Of a stretch of 5,467 nucleotides of DNA, positions 1 through 5,467 are shown piece after piece. The notes under the pieces were generated by a model, which did no database searches, was not told the origin of the DNA, and saw nothing but the letters and a program-made list of their open reading frames with translations. How positions within the stretch are numbered: the first letter of the stretch is position 1; the number at the start of each line of letters is the position of its first letter. This DNA comes from an uncultured Campylobacter sp. (GTDB taxonomy: Bacteria; Campylobacterota; Campylobacteria; Campylobacterales; Campylobacteraceae), in assembly GCA_949294425.1 (NCBI GenBank), contig CASFHJ010000243.1, positions 1 through 5,467 of the forward strand, in the 5' to 3' direction. The position numbers and the translations under genes are program-made.

Positions 1-421
1 CAAAGAGATGAGTTTTTCCATTTAAATCTGTAAAGACTACTGGATTACCAAGCTTTTTTATAAATTTGCTACTCATATTTGAAAGCAAGGAAGGATCTAA
101 AATTTTAACAGGCTCTAAGTCTTTTTCCTCTAAAAAGACCCTATATATAGCTACATCACTAGCGCCCTCTCTTGTGCCACTAAAAAAAAGTAAAATTTTG
201 CCTTTTTTTGTGTCTGCTATAGAGCTTGAATGATGGCTTGGGCTTTCTTTTTTTTGTATGTATAAATTTTGCTCATCACTGTTTATCTTACTAAGTTTAT
301 CTTCTTTTTTGGGGCTTAAAACAAGCTTTGATTCTGAAAAATCCTTACTTAGAGGGTGATTTAAGTAAAGTAAAAAACTAGATAATAAAGATAAAAATGT
401 GAAAAATACAAAATTTTTCAT
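1..421 (-). CDS. Sialidase-like (BNR-type) protein, N-terminal part, runs off the left edge
   Basis: Reading down from an ATG at 421-419 gives 140 uninterrupted codons reaching the window edge, so only the N-terminus is present. Residues 3-20 are hydrophobic after a single Lys, like a signal anchor or uncleaved signal peptide; I see no lipobox. Residues 21-73 are a polar, Lys/Ser-rich linker. From residue 74 a folded domain begins, with SGTREGASDVAIY at 81-93 and KKLGNPVVF at 122-130, followed by DLNGKTHLF. These resemble the opening of BNR/sialidase-superfamily proteins often annotated as exo-alpha-sialidase in Gram-negative bacteria. The inferred location is periplasm or outer surface, with a carbohydrate-binding or hydrolysing role; the catalytic residues cannot be judged because most of the domain is missing. 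It is transcribed divergently from acpP and is probably functionally unrelated to it. The start is supported by AAGAGG seven bases upstream. The reading frame is firm; the family call is moderate and the substrate unknown. Confidence 0.62.
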   Translation of the reverse strand, partial: MKNFVFFTFLSLLSSFLLYLNHPLSKDFSESKLVLSPKKEDKLSKINSDEQNLYIQKKESPSHHSSSIADTKKGKILLFFSGTREGASDVAIYRVFLEEKDLEPVKILDPSLLSNMSSKFIKKLGNPVVFTDLNGKTHLF

Positions 422-428
422 TAAAGAG

Positions 429-434
429 CCTCTT
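429..434 (-). promoter_or_regulatory. Ribosome binding site of the sialidase-like gene
   Basis: On the minus strand AAGAGG lies seven bases upstream of the ATG at 421. The spacing is good for a Shine-Dalgarno sequence and supports this start. Confidence 0.6.
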
Positions 435-457
435 TTGCTTTCTAAATAAAAATTTAA

Positions 458-463
458 ATTATA
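458..463 (-). promoter_or_regulatory. Sigma-70-type -10 box for the sialidase-like gene
   Basis: The minus strand reads a perfect TATAAT (463 to 458), directly preceded by the T-rich ATTTCTTG. There is no clear -35 box, as is usual for Campylobacter housekeeping promoters, which rely on a good -10 element and T-rich upstream DNA. The predicted transcript start is near 451, giving a leader of about 30 bases. This is a pattern match only. Confidence 0.5.
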
Positions 464-523
464 CAAGAAATATCATCAAAAAAATATTTTTTGAAAAACT
501 TTTATCTTGTTAAACTTTTTTAT

Positions 524-536
524 TATAAAATATACT
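524..536 (+). promoter_or_regulatory. Putative promoter (-10 region) of the acpP operon
   Basis: Two overlapping candidates for a -10 box lie upstream of acpP: TATAAA at 524-529 and TATACT at 531-536, the second one mismatch from TATAAT. Both follow a T-run at 516-521. The predicted transcript start is about 536-545, giving a short leader of roughly 20-28 bases that contains the ribosome-binding site. No -35 box is obvious. I cannot tell which candidate is used. Confidence 0.42.
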
Positions 537-552
537 TTTATTAACAAAAAAT

Positions 553-558
553 AGGGAG
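553..558 (+). promoter_or_regulatory. Ribosome binding site of acpP
   Basis: AGGGAG is followed by five A-rich bases and then the ATG at 564. It is a strong, unobstructed site, which fits a gene whose product is normally among the most abundant proteins of the cell. Confidence 0.65.
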
Positions 559-563
559 AAAAA

Positions 564-797
564 ATGGCAACTTTTGAAGACGTTAAGGCTGTTGTTGTAG
601 AACAACTAAGCGTTGAGGCTGATTCTGTTAAGATGGAATCCAAAATTATAGAGGATCTAGGTGCTGACTCTTTAGATGTTGTTGAGCTTGTTATGGCTTT
701 AGAGGAAAAATTCGGTATAGAAATACCTGATGGCGAGGCTGAGAAACTTCTTACTATAAAAGATGTTGTAGATTACATAGAAAACTTACAAAAATAA
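564..797 (+). CDS. acpP: Acyl carrier protein
   Basis: This small acidic protein of 77 residues carries growing fatty acyl chains as thioesters on a 4'-phosphopantetheine arm in the cytoplasm, and donates them to FabF and the other type II fatty-acid synthesis enzymes, as well as to lipid A and phospholipid synthesis. The hallmark DSLD motif is at residues 35-38, with Ser36 as the prosthetic-group attachment site, preceded by EDLGA. It is followed by the acidic recognition helix [11 protein letters not shown], which binds partner enzymes. Length and motif spacing match ordinary bacterial AcpP. The start is the ATG after a strong AGGGAG site. It is the first gene of the plus-strand run and sits 34 bases before fabF, a common pairing in bacteria. 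Nothing is odd in the protein. Identification is near certain. Confidence 0.97.
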   Translation: MATFEDVKAVVVEQLSVEADSVKMESKIIEDLGADSLDVVELVMALEEKFGIEIPDGEAEKLLTIKDVVDYIENLQK

Positions 798-803
798 TTT
801 AGC

Positions 804-825
804 CCTTTATAGGTTTTATAAGGAG
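804..825 (+). promoter_or_regulatory. fabF ribosome-binding site inside a potential hairpin
   Basis: The acpP-fabF gap holds AAGGAG at 820-825, six bases before the TTG start of fabF. The same bases can pair upstream: CCTT (804-807) with AAGG (820-823) and ATA (809-811) with TAT (817-819), leaving a bulged T at 808 and a five-base loop at 812-816. This would be a seven-pair imperfect stem covering most of the Shine-Dalgarno. There is no following U-run, so it is not a terminator. The pairing is visible in the sequence; any effect on translation is inference. Confidence 0.4.
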
Positions 826-831
826 AAGATT

Positions 832-2046
832 TTGGCAAGGATTGTTGTTACAGGCATAGGAATGATAAATTCACTTGGCTTAGATAAGGAAAGCTCTTTT
901 AAGGCTATATGTGAGGGTAAAAGTGGGGTAGATAAGATAAGTCTTTTTGACAGCACCGACTTTCCAGTGCAAATAGCTGCTGAGGTTAAAAATTTCGATC
1001 CAGTGCAATATATAGATCCAAAAGAGATTAAAAAGCTAGATCGCTTTATACAACTTGGTATAAAGGCGGCTAGAGAGGCTATGCAAGACGCAAAAGTTGA
1101 CGATAGCTTTGATAAGGATAGTTTTGGTGTCGTTTCTGGTGCAGGTATAGGCGGTCTGCCAAATATAGAAAAAAATTCTATCACCTGTTTTGAAAAAGGA
1201 GCTAGAAAGATAACTCCATTTTTCATACCTTCAGCACTTGTTAATATGCTTGGTGGCGTTATATCTATAGAACATGCCTTAAGAGGACCAAATTTAGCCT
1301 GTGTAACTGCTTGTGCTGCTAGCACTCACGCTATAGCTGAAGCTTATAAAAGCATAAGCTTAGGAAGTGCTAAGAAAATGCTAGTTGTGGGAGCTGAGGC
1401 TGCTATTTGTCCTGTTGGTATAGGTGGTTTTGCTGCTATGAAAGCACTTTCTACTAGAAATGATCAGCCACAAAAGGCTTCAAGACCTTTTGACAAGGCT
1501 AGAGATGGCTTTGTAATGGGAGAGGGTGCGGCTGCATTGGTGCTTGAGGATTATGAAGATGCAAAGAAAAGAGGTGCTAGAATTTATGCTGAACTTCTTG
1601 CTTTTGGAGAGAGTGCGGACGCACACCACATAACCTCTCCTACTCTTGATGGACCTCTTAGAGCCATGCAAATGGCTTTGAAAATGGCTGGTAATATAAA
1701 GATAGATTACATAAATGCCCATGGAACTTCAACTCCAGCAAATGATAAAAATGAAACAGCTGCTATAAAGGCTTTGTTTAAGGATAATATCCCTCTTGTA
1801 AGCTCTACAAAGGGACAAATAGGACATTGTCTGGGAGCTGCTGGAGCTTTGGAAGCTGTTATATCAATAATGGCTTTAAATTCTGGCATAGTCCCTCCTA
1901 AAAAAAATCAAGAGGAAAAAGATGAGGATTGCGATTTGGATTATGTATCAAATGTGGCTAGGAAGACTGAATTAAAAGCTGTTATGAGTAATTCTTTTGG
2001 CTTTGGTGGAACTAATGGTTCTTTAATCTTTGCAAAAGTGGATTAA
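832..2046 (+). CDS. fabF: Beta-ketoacyl-ACP synthase II (KAS II)
   Basis: This cytoplasmic thiolase-fold enzyme performs the elongating condensation of malonyl-ACP with acyl-ACP in type II fatty-acid synthesis; the KAS II class is known for the temperature-sensitive unsaturated C16 to C18 step. The protein has 404 residues, slightly under the usual 410-415. The Cys-His-His triad is visible: Cys161 in VTACAAS, His297 in NAHGTS and His332 in IGHCLGAAG. The supporting Lys327 (STKG) and the FGFGGTN gating loop (Phe389, Phe391) are also present. The start is a TTG at 832 preceded by AAGGAG; the first in-frame ATG (codon 11, in GIGMINSLG) lies inside the conserved first strand, so starting there would delete core fold. 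The gene follows acpP by 34 bases and its stop is one base from accA. The N-terminal half carries the nucleophile and the C-terminal half both histidines, as in the family. FabF is favoured over FabB by the neighbouring acpP and overall similarity. Confidence 0.95.
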   Translation: MARIVVTGIGMINSLGLDKESSFKAICEGKSGVDKISLFDSTDFPVQIAAEVKNFDPVQYIDPKEIKKLDRFIQLGIKAAREAMQDAKVDDSFDKDSFGVVSGAGIGGLPNIEKNSITCFEKGARKITPFFIPSALVNMLGGVISIEHALRGPNLACVTACAASTHAIAEAYKSISLGSAKKMLVVGAEAAICPVGIGGFAAMKALSTRNDQPQKASRPFDKARDGFVMGEGAAALVLEDYEDAKKRGARIYAELLAFGESADAHHITSPTLDGPLRAMQMALKMAGNIKIDYINAHGTSTPANDKNETAAIKALFKDNIPLVSSTKGQIGHCLGAAGALEAVISIMALNSGIVPPKKNQEEKDEDCDLDYVSNVARKTELKAVMSNSFGFGGTNGSLIFAKVD

Positions 2047-2047
2047 G

Positions 2048-3004
2048 ATGGCTTCTTATTTAGATTTTGAAAAAAACATACAACAAATAGACGATGATAT
2101 AGCCAATGCTAGGATAAAGGGCGACAAAGAAGCAGTAAAGATACTTCAAAAAAATCTTGAAAAAGAGATAGCAAAAACTTATAAAAACTTAAGCGATTTT
2201 CAAAGATTACAGCTTGCAAGACACCCTGATAGACCTTATGCTCTTGATTATATAGAGCTTATACTAAGCGATGCTTATGAAATCCATGGAGATAGAACAT
2301 TTAGAGATGATCCTTCTATAGTTTGTTTTGCTGGTTATATAGGTTCAAGAAAGATCATTGTTATAGGTGAGCAAAAAGGTAGGGGAACAAAGGATAAAAT
2401 TTATAGAAACTTCGGTATGCCTCACCCTGAAGGTTATAGGAAGGCTTTAAGAGTGGCTAAGTTGGCTGAGAAATTTTGCATACCTGTTTTATTTCTCATA
2501 GATACTCCCGGAGCCTATCCTGGAATAGGTGCAGAGGAAAGAGGTCAAAGTGAGGCTATAGCTAGGAATTTATATGAACTTTCTTCTTTAAAAACCATAA
2601 CAATAGGAGTTGTTATAGGAGAGGGCGGAAGTGGAGGAGCCTTGGCTGTGGGAGTGGCTGATAGACTTGCTATGATGAAAAATTCTGTTTTTTCGGTTAT
2701 CTCACCTGAGGGCTGTGCTGCTATACTTTGGAGCGATCCTGCTAAGAGTGAACAAGCAGCAAAGGCTTTGAAAATAACTGCTGATGATTTAAAGCAACAA
2801 GATCTTATAGACTTTGTTATAGACGAGCCTATAAATGGAGCACACAGAGACAAGGAAAAGGCAGCTTCTAATTTACTTACATATGTTAACAAGGTCTTAG
2901 ATGAGCTAGAAGGTATTGATGTAAGAGAATTAGTGGCTGATCGTATGCATAAAATACTTACAAAGGGTGCTTACAGCGAGGAAAAAAGACAGGACCTAAG
3001 ATAA
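2048..3004 (+). CDS. accA: Acetyl-CoA carboxylase carboxyltransferase subunit alpha
   Basis: AccA pairs with AccD to form the carboxyltransferase that moves CO2 from carboxybiotin on AccB to acetyl-CoA, making malonyl-CoA, the committed substrate for fatty-acid synthesis. From the ATG at 2048 the protein has 318 residues, the normal size. Residues 1-50 are a charged helical region. The crotonase-fold core shows [12 protein letters not shown] (58-69), HGDRTFRDD (80-88), [11 protein letters not shown] (107-117), [14 protein letters not shown] (122-135), [19 protein letters not shown] (152-170) and the oxyanion-region [10 protein letters not shown] (191-200), followed by [11 protein letters not shown]. 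An upstream in-frame ATG at 2030 would overlap fabF and add six residues, but [10 protein letters not shown] fits the family N-terminus as I recall it. Only one base separates the fabF stop from this start, and no strong Shine-Dalgarno is seen, which suggests translational coupling. AccB, AccC and AccD are not in the window and must be encoded elsewhere. Confidence 0.96.
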   Translation: MASYLDFEKNIQQIDDDIANARIKGDKEAVKILQKNLEKEIAKTYKNLSDFQRLQLARHPDRPYALDYIELILSDAYEIHGDRTFRDDPSIVCFAGYIGSRKIIVIGEQKGRGTKDKIYRNFGMPHPEGYRKALRVAKLAEKFCIPVLFLIDTPGAYPGIGAEERGQSEAIARNLYELSSLKTITIGVVIGEGGSGGALAVGVADRLAMMKNSVFSVISPEGCAAILWSDPAKSEQAAKALKITADDLKQQDLIDFVIDEPINGAHRDKEKAASNLLTYVNKVLDELEGIDVRELVADRMHKILTKGAYSEEKRQDLR

Positions 3005-3053
3005 TATTTTACTTTATCAATCCTTGCACTACAAAAATATTTTAGGAGTTTCT
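3005..3053 (+). promoter_or_regulatory. accA-ftsE gap with ftsE ribosome-binding site
   Basis: This 49-base AT-rich gap is the longest between plus-strand genes. It contains AGGAG at 3044-3048, five bases before the ftsE ATG, which is a strong Shine-Dalgarno and decides that start. TACAAAAAT at 3030-3038 could be a weak -10 box, so an internal promoter for the division genes is possible but not demonstrated. No GC-rich stem followed by a T-run is present, so I see no terminator separating the two gene blocks. Confidence 0.5.
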
Positions 3054-3719
3054 ATGCCCGCTTTAATCAAGGCACAAAATTTATGTCTAGGATACGATGA
3101 GCTTGTGATTAATAAGGCAAATTTTGTTTTTAATAGCAGCGATTTTGTATTTATAACAGGCAAAAGCGGAAGCGGTAAATCTACTCTTTTAAAGTCTTTT
3201 TATGGGGACTTAGAGCCAATGTCTGGTAAGCTAAGTGTTTGTGAAAGTAGTTTAGAAAATATTTCAAATAAAGAACTCTTAGACCTTAGGCAAAAAATAG
3301 GTATTATTTTTCAAGACTATAAGCTAATAAAAGAATTTAGCATAGAAAAAAATGTAATGCTTCCTTTGATGATAAAGGGCTATAGCAAAAGAATTTGCGA
3401 AGAGCAAAGTGCAAAACTTTTAAAACACGTTGAGCTAAGTTTTAAGGCAAAGAAAAAACCAGACCAGCTTTCAGGAGGAGAGCAGCAAAGAGTTGCTATG
3501 GCAAGGGCTTTAGCACACAATCCACAGCTTTTACTTTGCGATGAGCCTACAGGAAATTTAGATGAGTATTCCTCAGATATTATATGGACGCTTTTAAAAT
3601 CAGCTAAAGAGCTTTTAGGAACTTGCGTTGTAGTAGTTACGCATAGAATTCCTACAAATTTAAGACTAAACTACAGGCTTTTTAATATAGAAAATGGAAA
3701 GATGAATGAAATTTTTTAA
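3054..3719 (+). CDS. ftsE: Cell-division ABC transporter ATPase FtsE
   Basis: This cytoplasmic ATPase partners the FtsX membrane protein; ATP cycling is thought to change FtsX conformation and so control periplasmic cell-wall amidase activators at the septum. It has 221 residues, the usual FtsE size. All ABC motifs are present: Walker A GKSGSGKST (36-44), Q-loop Gln87 in IIFQD, signature LSGGEQQR (139-146), Walker B LLLCDE (159-164) with Glu164 as catalytic base, D-loop GNLD (167-170) and switch His197 in VVTHR. The ATPase should therefore be active. The ATG at 3054 is chosen because AGGAG lies five bases upstream; a longer frame from a TTG at 3024 lacks such a site and adds non-conserved residues. 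The 3' end overlaps ftsX by 14 bases, typical of a coupled pair. The fold alone could also be a LolD/MacB-type ATPase; the adjacent FtsX- and EnvC-like genes make FtsE the best call. Confidence 0.88.
   Translation: MPALIKAQNLCLGYDELVINKANFVFNSSDFVFITGKSGSGKSTLLKSFYGDLEPMSGKLSVCESSLENISNKELLDLRQKIGIIFQDYKLIKEFSIEKNVMLPLMIKGYSKRICEEQSAKLLKHVELSFKAKKKPDQLSGGEQQRVAMARALAHNPQLLLCDEPTGNLDEYSSDIIWTLLKSAKELLGTCVVVVTHRIPTNLRLNYRLFNIENGKMNEIF
3696..3701 (+). promoter_or_regulatory. Ribosome binding site of ftsX within ftsE
   Basis: GGAAAG lies four bases before the ftsX ATG at 3706, inside the last codons of ftsE. The ATG at 3702, closer still, is in the ftsE frame (an internal Met) and is not an ftsX start. 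Confidence 0.4.
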
Positions 3720-4512
3720 AACCCATCTAGCCCTTATCTTGCCTTTATTTTTTATGGGTTTTGCCTTTGAATGTATACTTATTATCAATCAAAGCATAAG
3801 GCATTATGAACAAAGCTTTACTAAGGATTATAACATAATAATAGTAAGCAAAGAGGAGCTTAAGACCGAAAAATTAAGGCTTAGTTTGCCCCAAGTTCTT
3901 TCCTTAAGAGAGATTGACTCAAAACAGCTTTTAGATAGGGTAAGAAACGATATATCAGCTAATAATCTCTTAGTTTTAGAAAAAACCTTACCTAAATTTT
4001 ATAGTATGAAGCTTGATTATCTACCAAGTCAAGATGAGTTAAATGAGATAAAACAAAGGCTTTCTAGTATCGCAGGTATAGTTAAGGTAGAAGTTTTTGC
4101 AAAGACTTATGATAATGTATACAGCCTTTTAAAGCTTGTAAAATCAGTATTGTGGCTTTTTTTGTTTATAATTATCTTACTTAGCTTGGTTTTATTTTTA
4201 AAGCAGATGAGAATTTGGCTTTATGAACATAGTGAACGCATAGAGATAATGTCTTTGTTTGGAGCTGCCTTTTGGTTCCGTTCGCTTATGCTTTATAGGA
4301 TAGTTCTTATTGACTCTCTTATAAGCTCTATTTTACTTTTTGTTTTTTTTAAGTATTTTTTTTCTCTTGATTTCATAACAAATACTTTTTTAATGCTTAA
4401 TATACAGGTTTTAGACATAAATTTCTTACTTCATATAAGCATTATTTTTACGGCTATTATCCTTGTTTCCTTGCTTTGTGTAAATTATGTTATGTTTAAA
4501 GTTAGAAAATGA
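3706..4512 (+). CDS. ftsX: Cell-division permease-like protein FtsX
   Basis: This inner-membrane partner of FtsE is expected to pass an ATP-driven shape change to a periplasmic amidase activator. It has 268 residues with the four-segment FtsX layout: a first hydrophobic segment at about 7-28, a periplasmic domain of about 115 residues (29-143), a second segment at about 144-166, a basic-acidic cytoplasmic loop (167-194), a third segment at about 195-217 and a fourth at about 240-262. The loop contains YEHSERIEIMSLFGA (173-187), which fits the conserved FtsX/MacB-type coupling motif ending in an E-I-x-x-x-x-x-G-A pattern. It lacks the long cytoplasmic N-terminal extension of E. coli FtsX, and overall sequence is divergent, as is common for this protein. 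The ATG at 3706 overlaps the ftsE end by 14 bases, and the stop overlaps the next start as ATGA. The call rests on topology, the loop motif and context more than on extended similarity. Confidence 0.8.
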   Translation: MKFFKTHLALILPLFFMGFAFECILIINQSIRHYEQSFTKDYNIIIVSKEELKTEKLRLSLPQVLSLREIDSKQLLDRVRNDISANNLLVLEKTLPKFYSMKLDYLPSQDELNEIKQRLSSIAGIVKVEVFAKTYDNVYSLLKLVKSVLWLFLFIIILLSLVLFLKQMRIWLYEHSERIEIMSLFGAAFWFRSLMLYRIVLIDSLISSILLFVFFKYFFSLDFITNTFLMLNIQVLDINFLLHISIIFTAIILVSLLCVNYVMFKVRK

Positions 4513-5467
4513 GATATATTTTTATTATTCTAAGCCTTATTTTTCCATTATTTGCAAATGTAGATAAGGACTTAAAAGAAAATGAGCGTATACAAAGACA
4601 GCTTAGCAAAAAATTAGAAGAACTAGCAGCTGATATAGTTAAGGGAGAGCAAAATTTAAAGCAAATAGCCTCTCAAATTCAAAACTTAAGTACTAAGCGT
4701 AAAGAATTAAACAGCATGGTTGATACGCAAAATAAGGAGCTAGAGCTTTTAAATTCCCAAAATAAAAAGCTTATAAAAGATAAGGACGAGATGGAAAATA
4801 AGCTTATAAGCCTTATAGCTAAGGACTTTGCTCTTGATATTAGCATACCTAGCGGTTACTTAGAAAGTGAAGAAAGCTTTATGGCTTTTGAGCTTTTAAG
4901 TAATTTAGACTCTGTTTTTAAGGAGGAATTTTACAAGCTTTCTAAGGATTATGAAAAAATTTCAAAGCTAATTAGCCAAAAAGAGGGGCAAATTGAGGGT
5001 ATTAATGCAAATTTAAAAAGATACAAAGAGGAATTAGCAAGTCTTGAAACCTTGAGGCAAAAGCAAATAGATGAGATAAAAGAGCAAAAGACAAATAAAG
5101 CAATTTATGATAAAAGATTAGATGATTTGCAAAGGCAGCAAAAAGAACTAAGATCCACACTACAAGAGCTAAAAATAACCCAAGCTCCACCGCCCAGCAA
5201 TACAAGAAACGTAAGGCAGCTTGGTTCAAGCTATCAAGGGGCTAAGGTTAAAAAATATAGAGGGAAAAAAACCATCGCTCCTCTTGAAAATTTCAGCGTA
5301 AAACAAAAATTTGGAAATTTCACAGACCCGATTTATAAGATAAAAATTTTCAATGAAAATGTGGTTTTAAAAAGTAAAAATAAGGACGCTGTAGTAAAGA
5401 GTGTTTTAGCCGGTAAGGTTGTGTTTGCAAAAGAAACAAATTTGCTTCAAAGAGTTGTCATAGTGGA
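4509..5467 (+). CDS. EnvC-like periplasmic amidase activator (coiled coil plus degenerate LytM/M23), partial
   Basis: The frame opens at an ATG overlapping the ftsX stop (ATGA) and runs 319 codons to the window edge with no stop, so the C-terminus is missing. Residues 1-16 form a cleavable signal peptide, with a likely cut after PLFA. Residues 18 to about 222 are strongly coiled-coil (Glu/Lys/Gln/Leu-rich), broken at about 101-140 by a more hydrophobic segment, the arrangement expected of an EnvC-type antiparallel coiled coil that docks on the FtsX periplasmic domain. A proline/polar linker (about 223-255) leads into a LytM-type beta domain with IAPLENFSVKQKFG (256-269) and VLAGKVVFAK (299-308). 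There is no histidine anywhere in the visible 319 residues, so the first zinc ligand of an active M23 peptidase is absent. The protein more likely activates an amidase than cuts peptidoglycan itself. Position directly after ftsEX supports the role. Many databases would label it an M23 family peptidase. Confidence 0.82.
   Translation, partial: MRYIFIILSLIFPLFANVDKDLKENERIQRQLSKKLEELAADIVKGEQNLKQIASQIQNLSTKRKELNSMVDTQNKELELLNSQNKKLIKDKDEMENKLISLIAKDFALDISIPSGYLESEESFMAFELLSNLDSVFKEEFYKLSKDYEKISKLISQKEGQIEGINANLKRYKEELASLETLRQKQIDEIKEQKTNKAIYDKRLDDLQRQQKELRSTLQELKITQAPPPSNTRNVRQLGSSYQGAKVKKYRGKKTIAPLENFSVKQKFGNFTDPIYKIKIFNENVVLKSKNKDAVVKSVLAGKVVFAKETNLLQRVVIV

Larger units (their letters stand above)
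564..5467 (+). other. Probable six-gene operon: acpP-fabF-accA-ftsE-ftsX-envC-like
   Basis: All six genes read the same way, with gaps of 34, 1 and 49 bases and then overlaps of 14 and 4 bases, and no terminator-like stem with a T-run between them. The first three serve fatty-acid synthesis and the last three cell-wall remodelling at division. Co-transcription is an inference from spacing; a separate start in the 49-base gap would split it into two units. Confidence 0.5.

Noticed and set aside
816..1325. Minus-strand open frame of 169 codons inside fabF
   Set aside because: It lies fully antisense to a conserved enzyme with intact catalytic motifs, has no recognisable domain and no convincing ribosome-binding site. 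It is a by-product of the fabF codon pattern. The shorter antisense frames at 1480-1722 and 1707-1889 are rejected for the same reason.
2030..2047. Earlier in-frame ATG for accA inside fabF
   Set aside because: It would add MQKWIK, which is not part of the family N-terminus, and overlap fabF by 17 bases; the ATG at 2048 fits better.
2545..2892. Minus-strand open frame of 115 codons inside accA
   Set aside because: Antisense to the conserved accA core, with no family likeness. A shadow frame.
3003..3041. Inverted repeat AATATTTT / AAAATATT after accA as a terminator
   Set aside because: The arms (3003-3010 and 3034-3041) are all A/T with a 23-base loop and no useful T-run after them, so the stem would be very weak. 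Such repeats are expected by chance in this AT-rich DNA.
3024..3053. Earlier TTG start for ftsE
   Set aside because: It has no ribosome-binding site and adds non-conserved residues, while the ATG at 3054 has AGGAG at ideal spacing.
3471..3482. AGGAGGAGAG inside ftsE as an internal ribosome-binding site
   Set aside because: It encodes the invariant SGGEQ of the ABC signature, and no separate reading frame of note begins after it.
4343..4363. Two runs of eight T in ftsX as a phase-variation switch
   Set aside because: They encode Phe-rich membrane sequence and are expected in an AT-rich genome; switching off a division gene would be unlikely to be selected.
5002..5229. Minus-strand frame of 75 codons that looks hydrophobic and membrane-like
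   Set aside because: It is the complement of the Lys/Glu/Gln-rich coiled coil of the EnvC-like gene; such codons read backwards give Leu/Phe-rich sequence. There is no independent support.
1..5467. Search for tRNA, rRNA, CRISPR arrays, insertion sequences, phage or defence genes
   Set aside because: No cloverleaf-like sequence, regularly spaced repeats, terminal inverted repeats or transposase/nuclease motifs were seen by eye on either strand.

Overview
The window is AT-rich, with codon use dominated by A/T-ending codons and AGA/ATA. Its proteins resemble those of Campylobacterota, most likely Campylobacter or a close relative. I infer this from how closely the FabF, AccA and FtsX/EnvC-like products match what I remember of C. 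jejuni proteins; no search was run and the species is not resolved.

Layout. A divergent gene fills the first 421 bases on the minus strand. It is the N-terminal 140 codons of a membrane-anchored or secreted protein with a sialidase-like (BNR-type) domain, and the rest lies outside the window. A 142-base intergenic region (422-563) carries back-to-back promoter-like sequences. From 564 to the window end everything is on the plus strand and tightly packed: acpP (acyl carrier protein), fabF (ketoacyl-ACP synthase II, TTG start), accA (acetyl-CoA carboxylase carboxyltransferase alpha), ftsE (ABC ATPase), ftsX (membrane partner) and an envC-like gene cut off at the right edge. Gaps are 34, 1 and 49 bases, followed by overlaps of 14 and 4 bases. 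No rho-independent terminator is visible, so the six genes could be one operon. The 49-base gap before ftsE is the only plausible place for a second transcription start.

Function. acpP, fabF and accA form a fatty-acid synthesis block: malonyl-CoA supply, the carrier, and chain elongation. ftsE, ftsX and the envC-like gene form a division and cell-wall module in which a cytoplasmic ATPase, through a four-pass membrane protein, is expected to drive a periplasmic coiled-coil protein that switches on peptidoglycan amidases. The visible part of the EnvC-like protein contains no histidine, so the first zinc ligand of an active LytM/M23 peptidase is missing. This supports an activator rather than a hydrolase.

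Overall this is a mostly ordinary housekeeping region. The points most worth checking are the joining of the lipid block to the division block, a small hairpin that could mask the fabF ribosome-binding site, the degenerate LytM domain, and the divergent sialidase-like gene. I found no sign of a new defence system, mobile element, CRISPR array or RNA gene.
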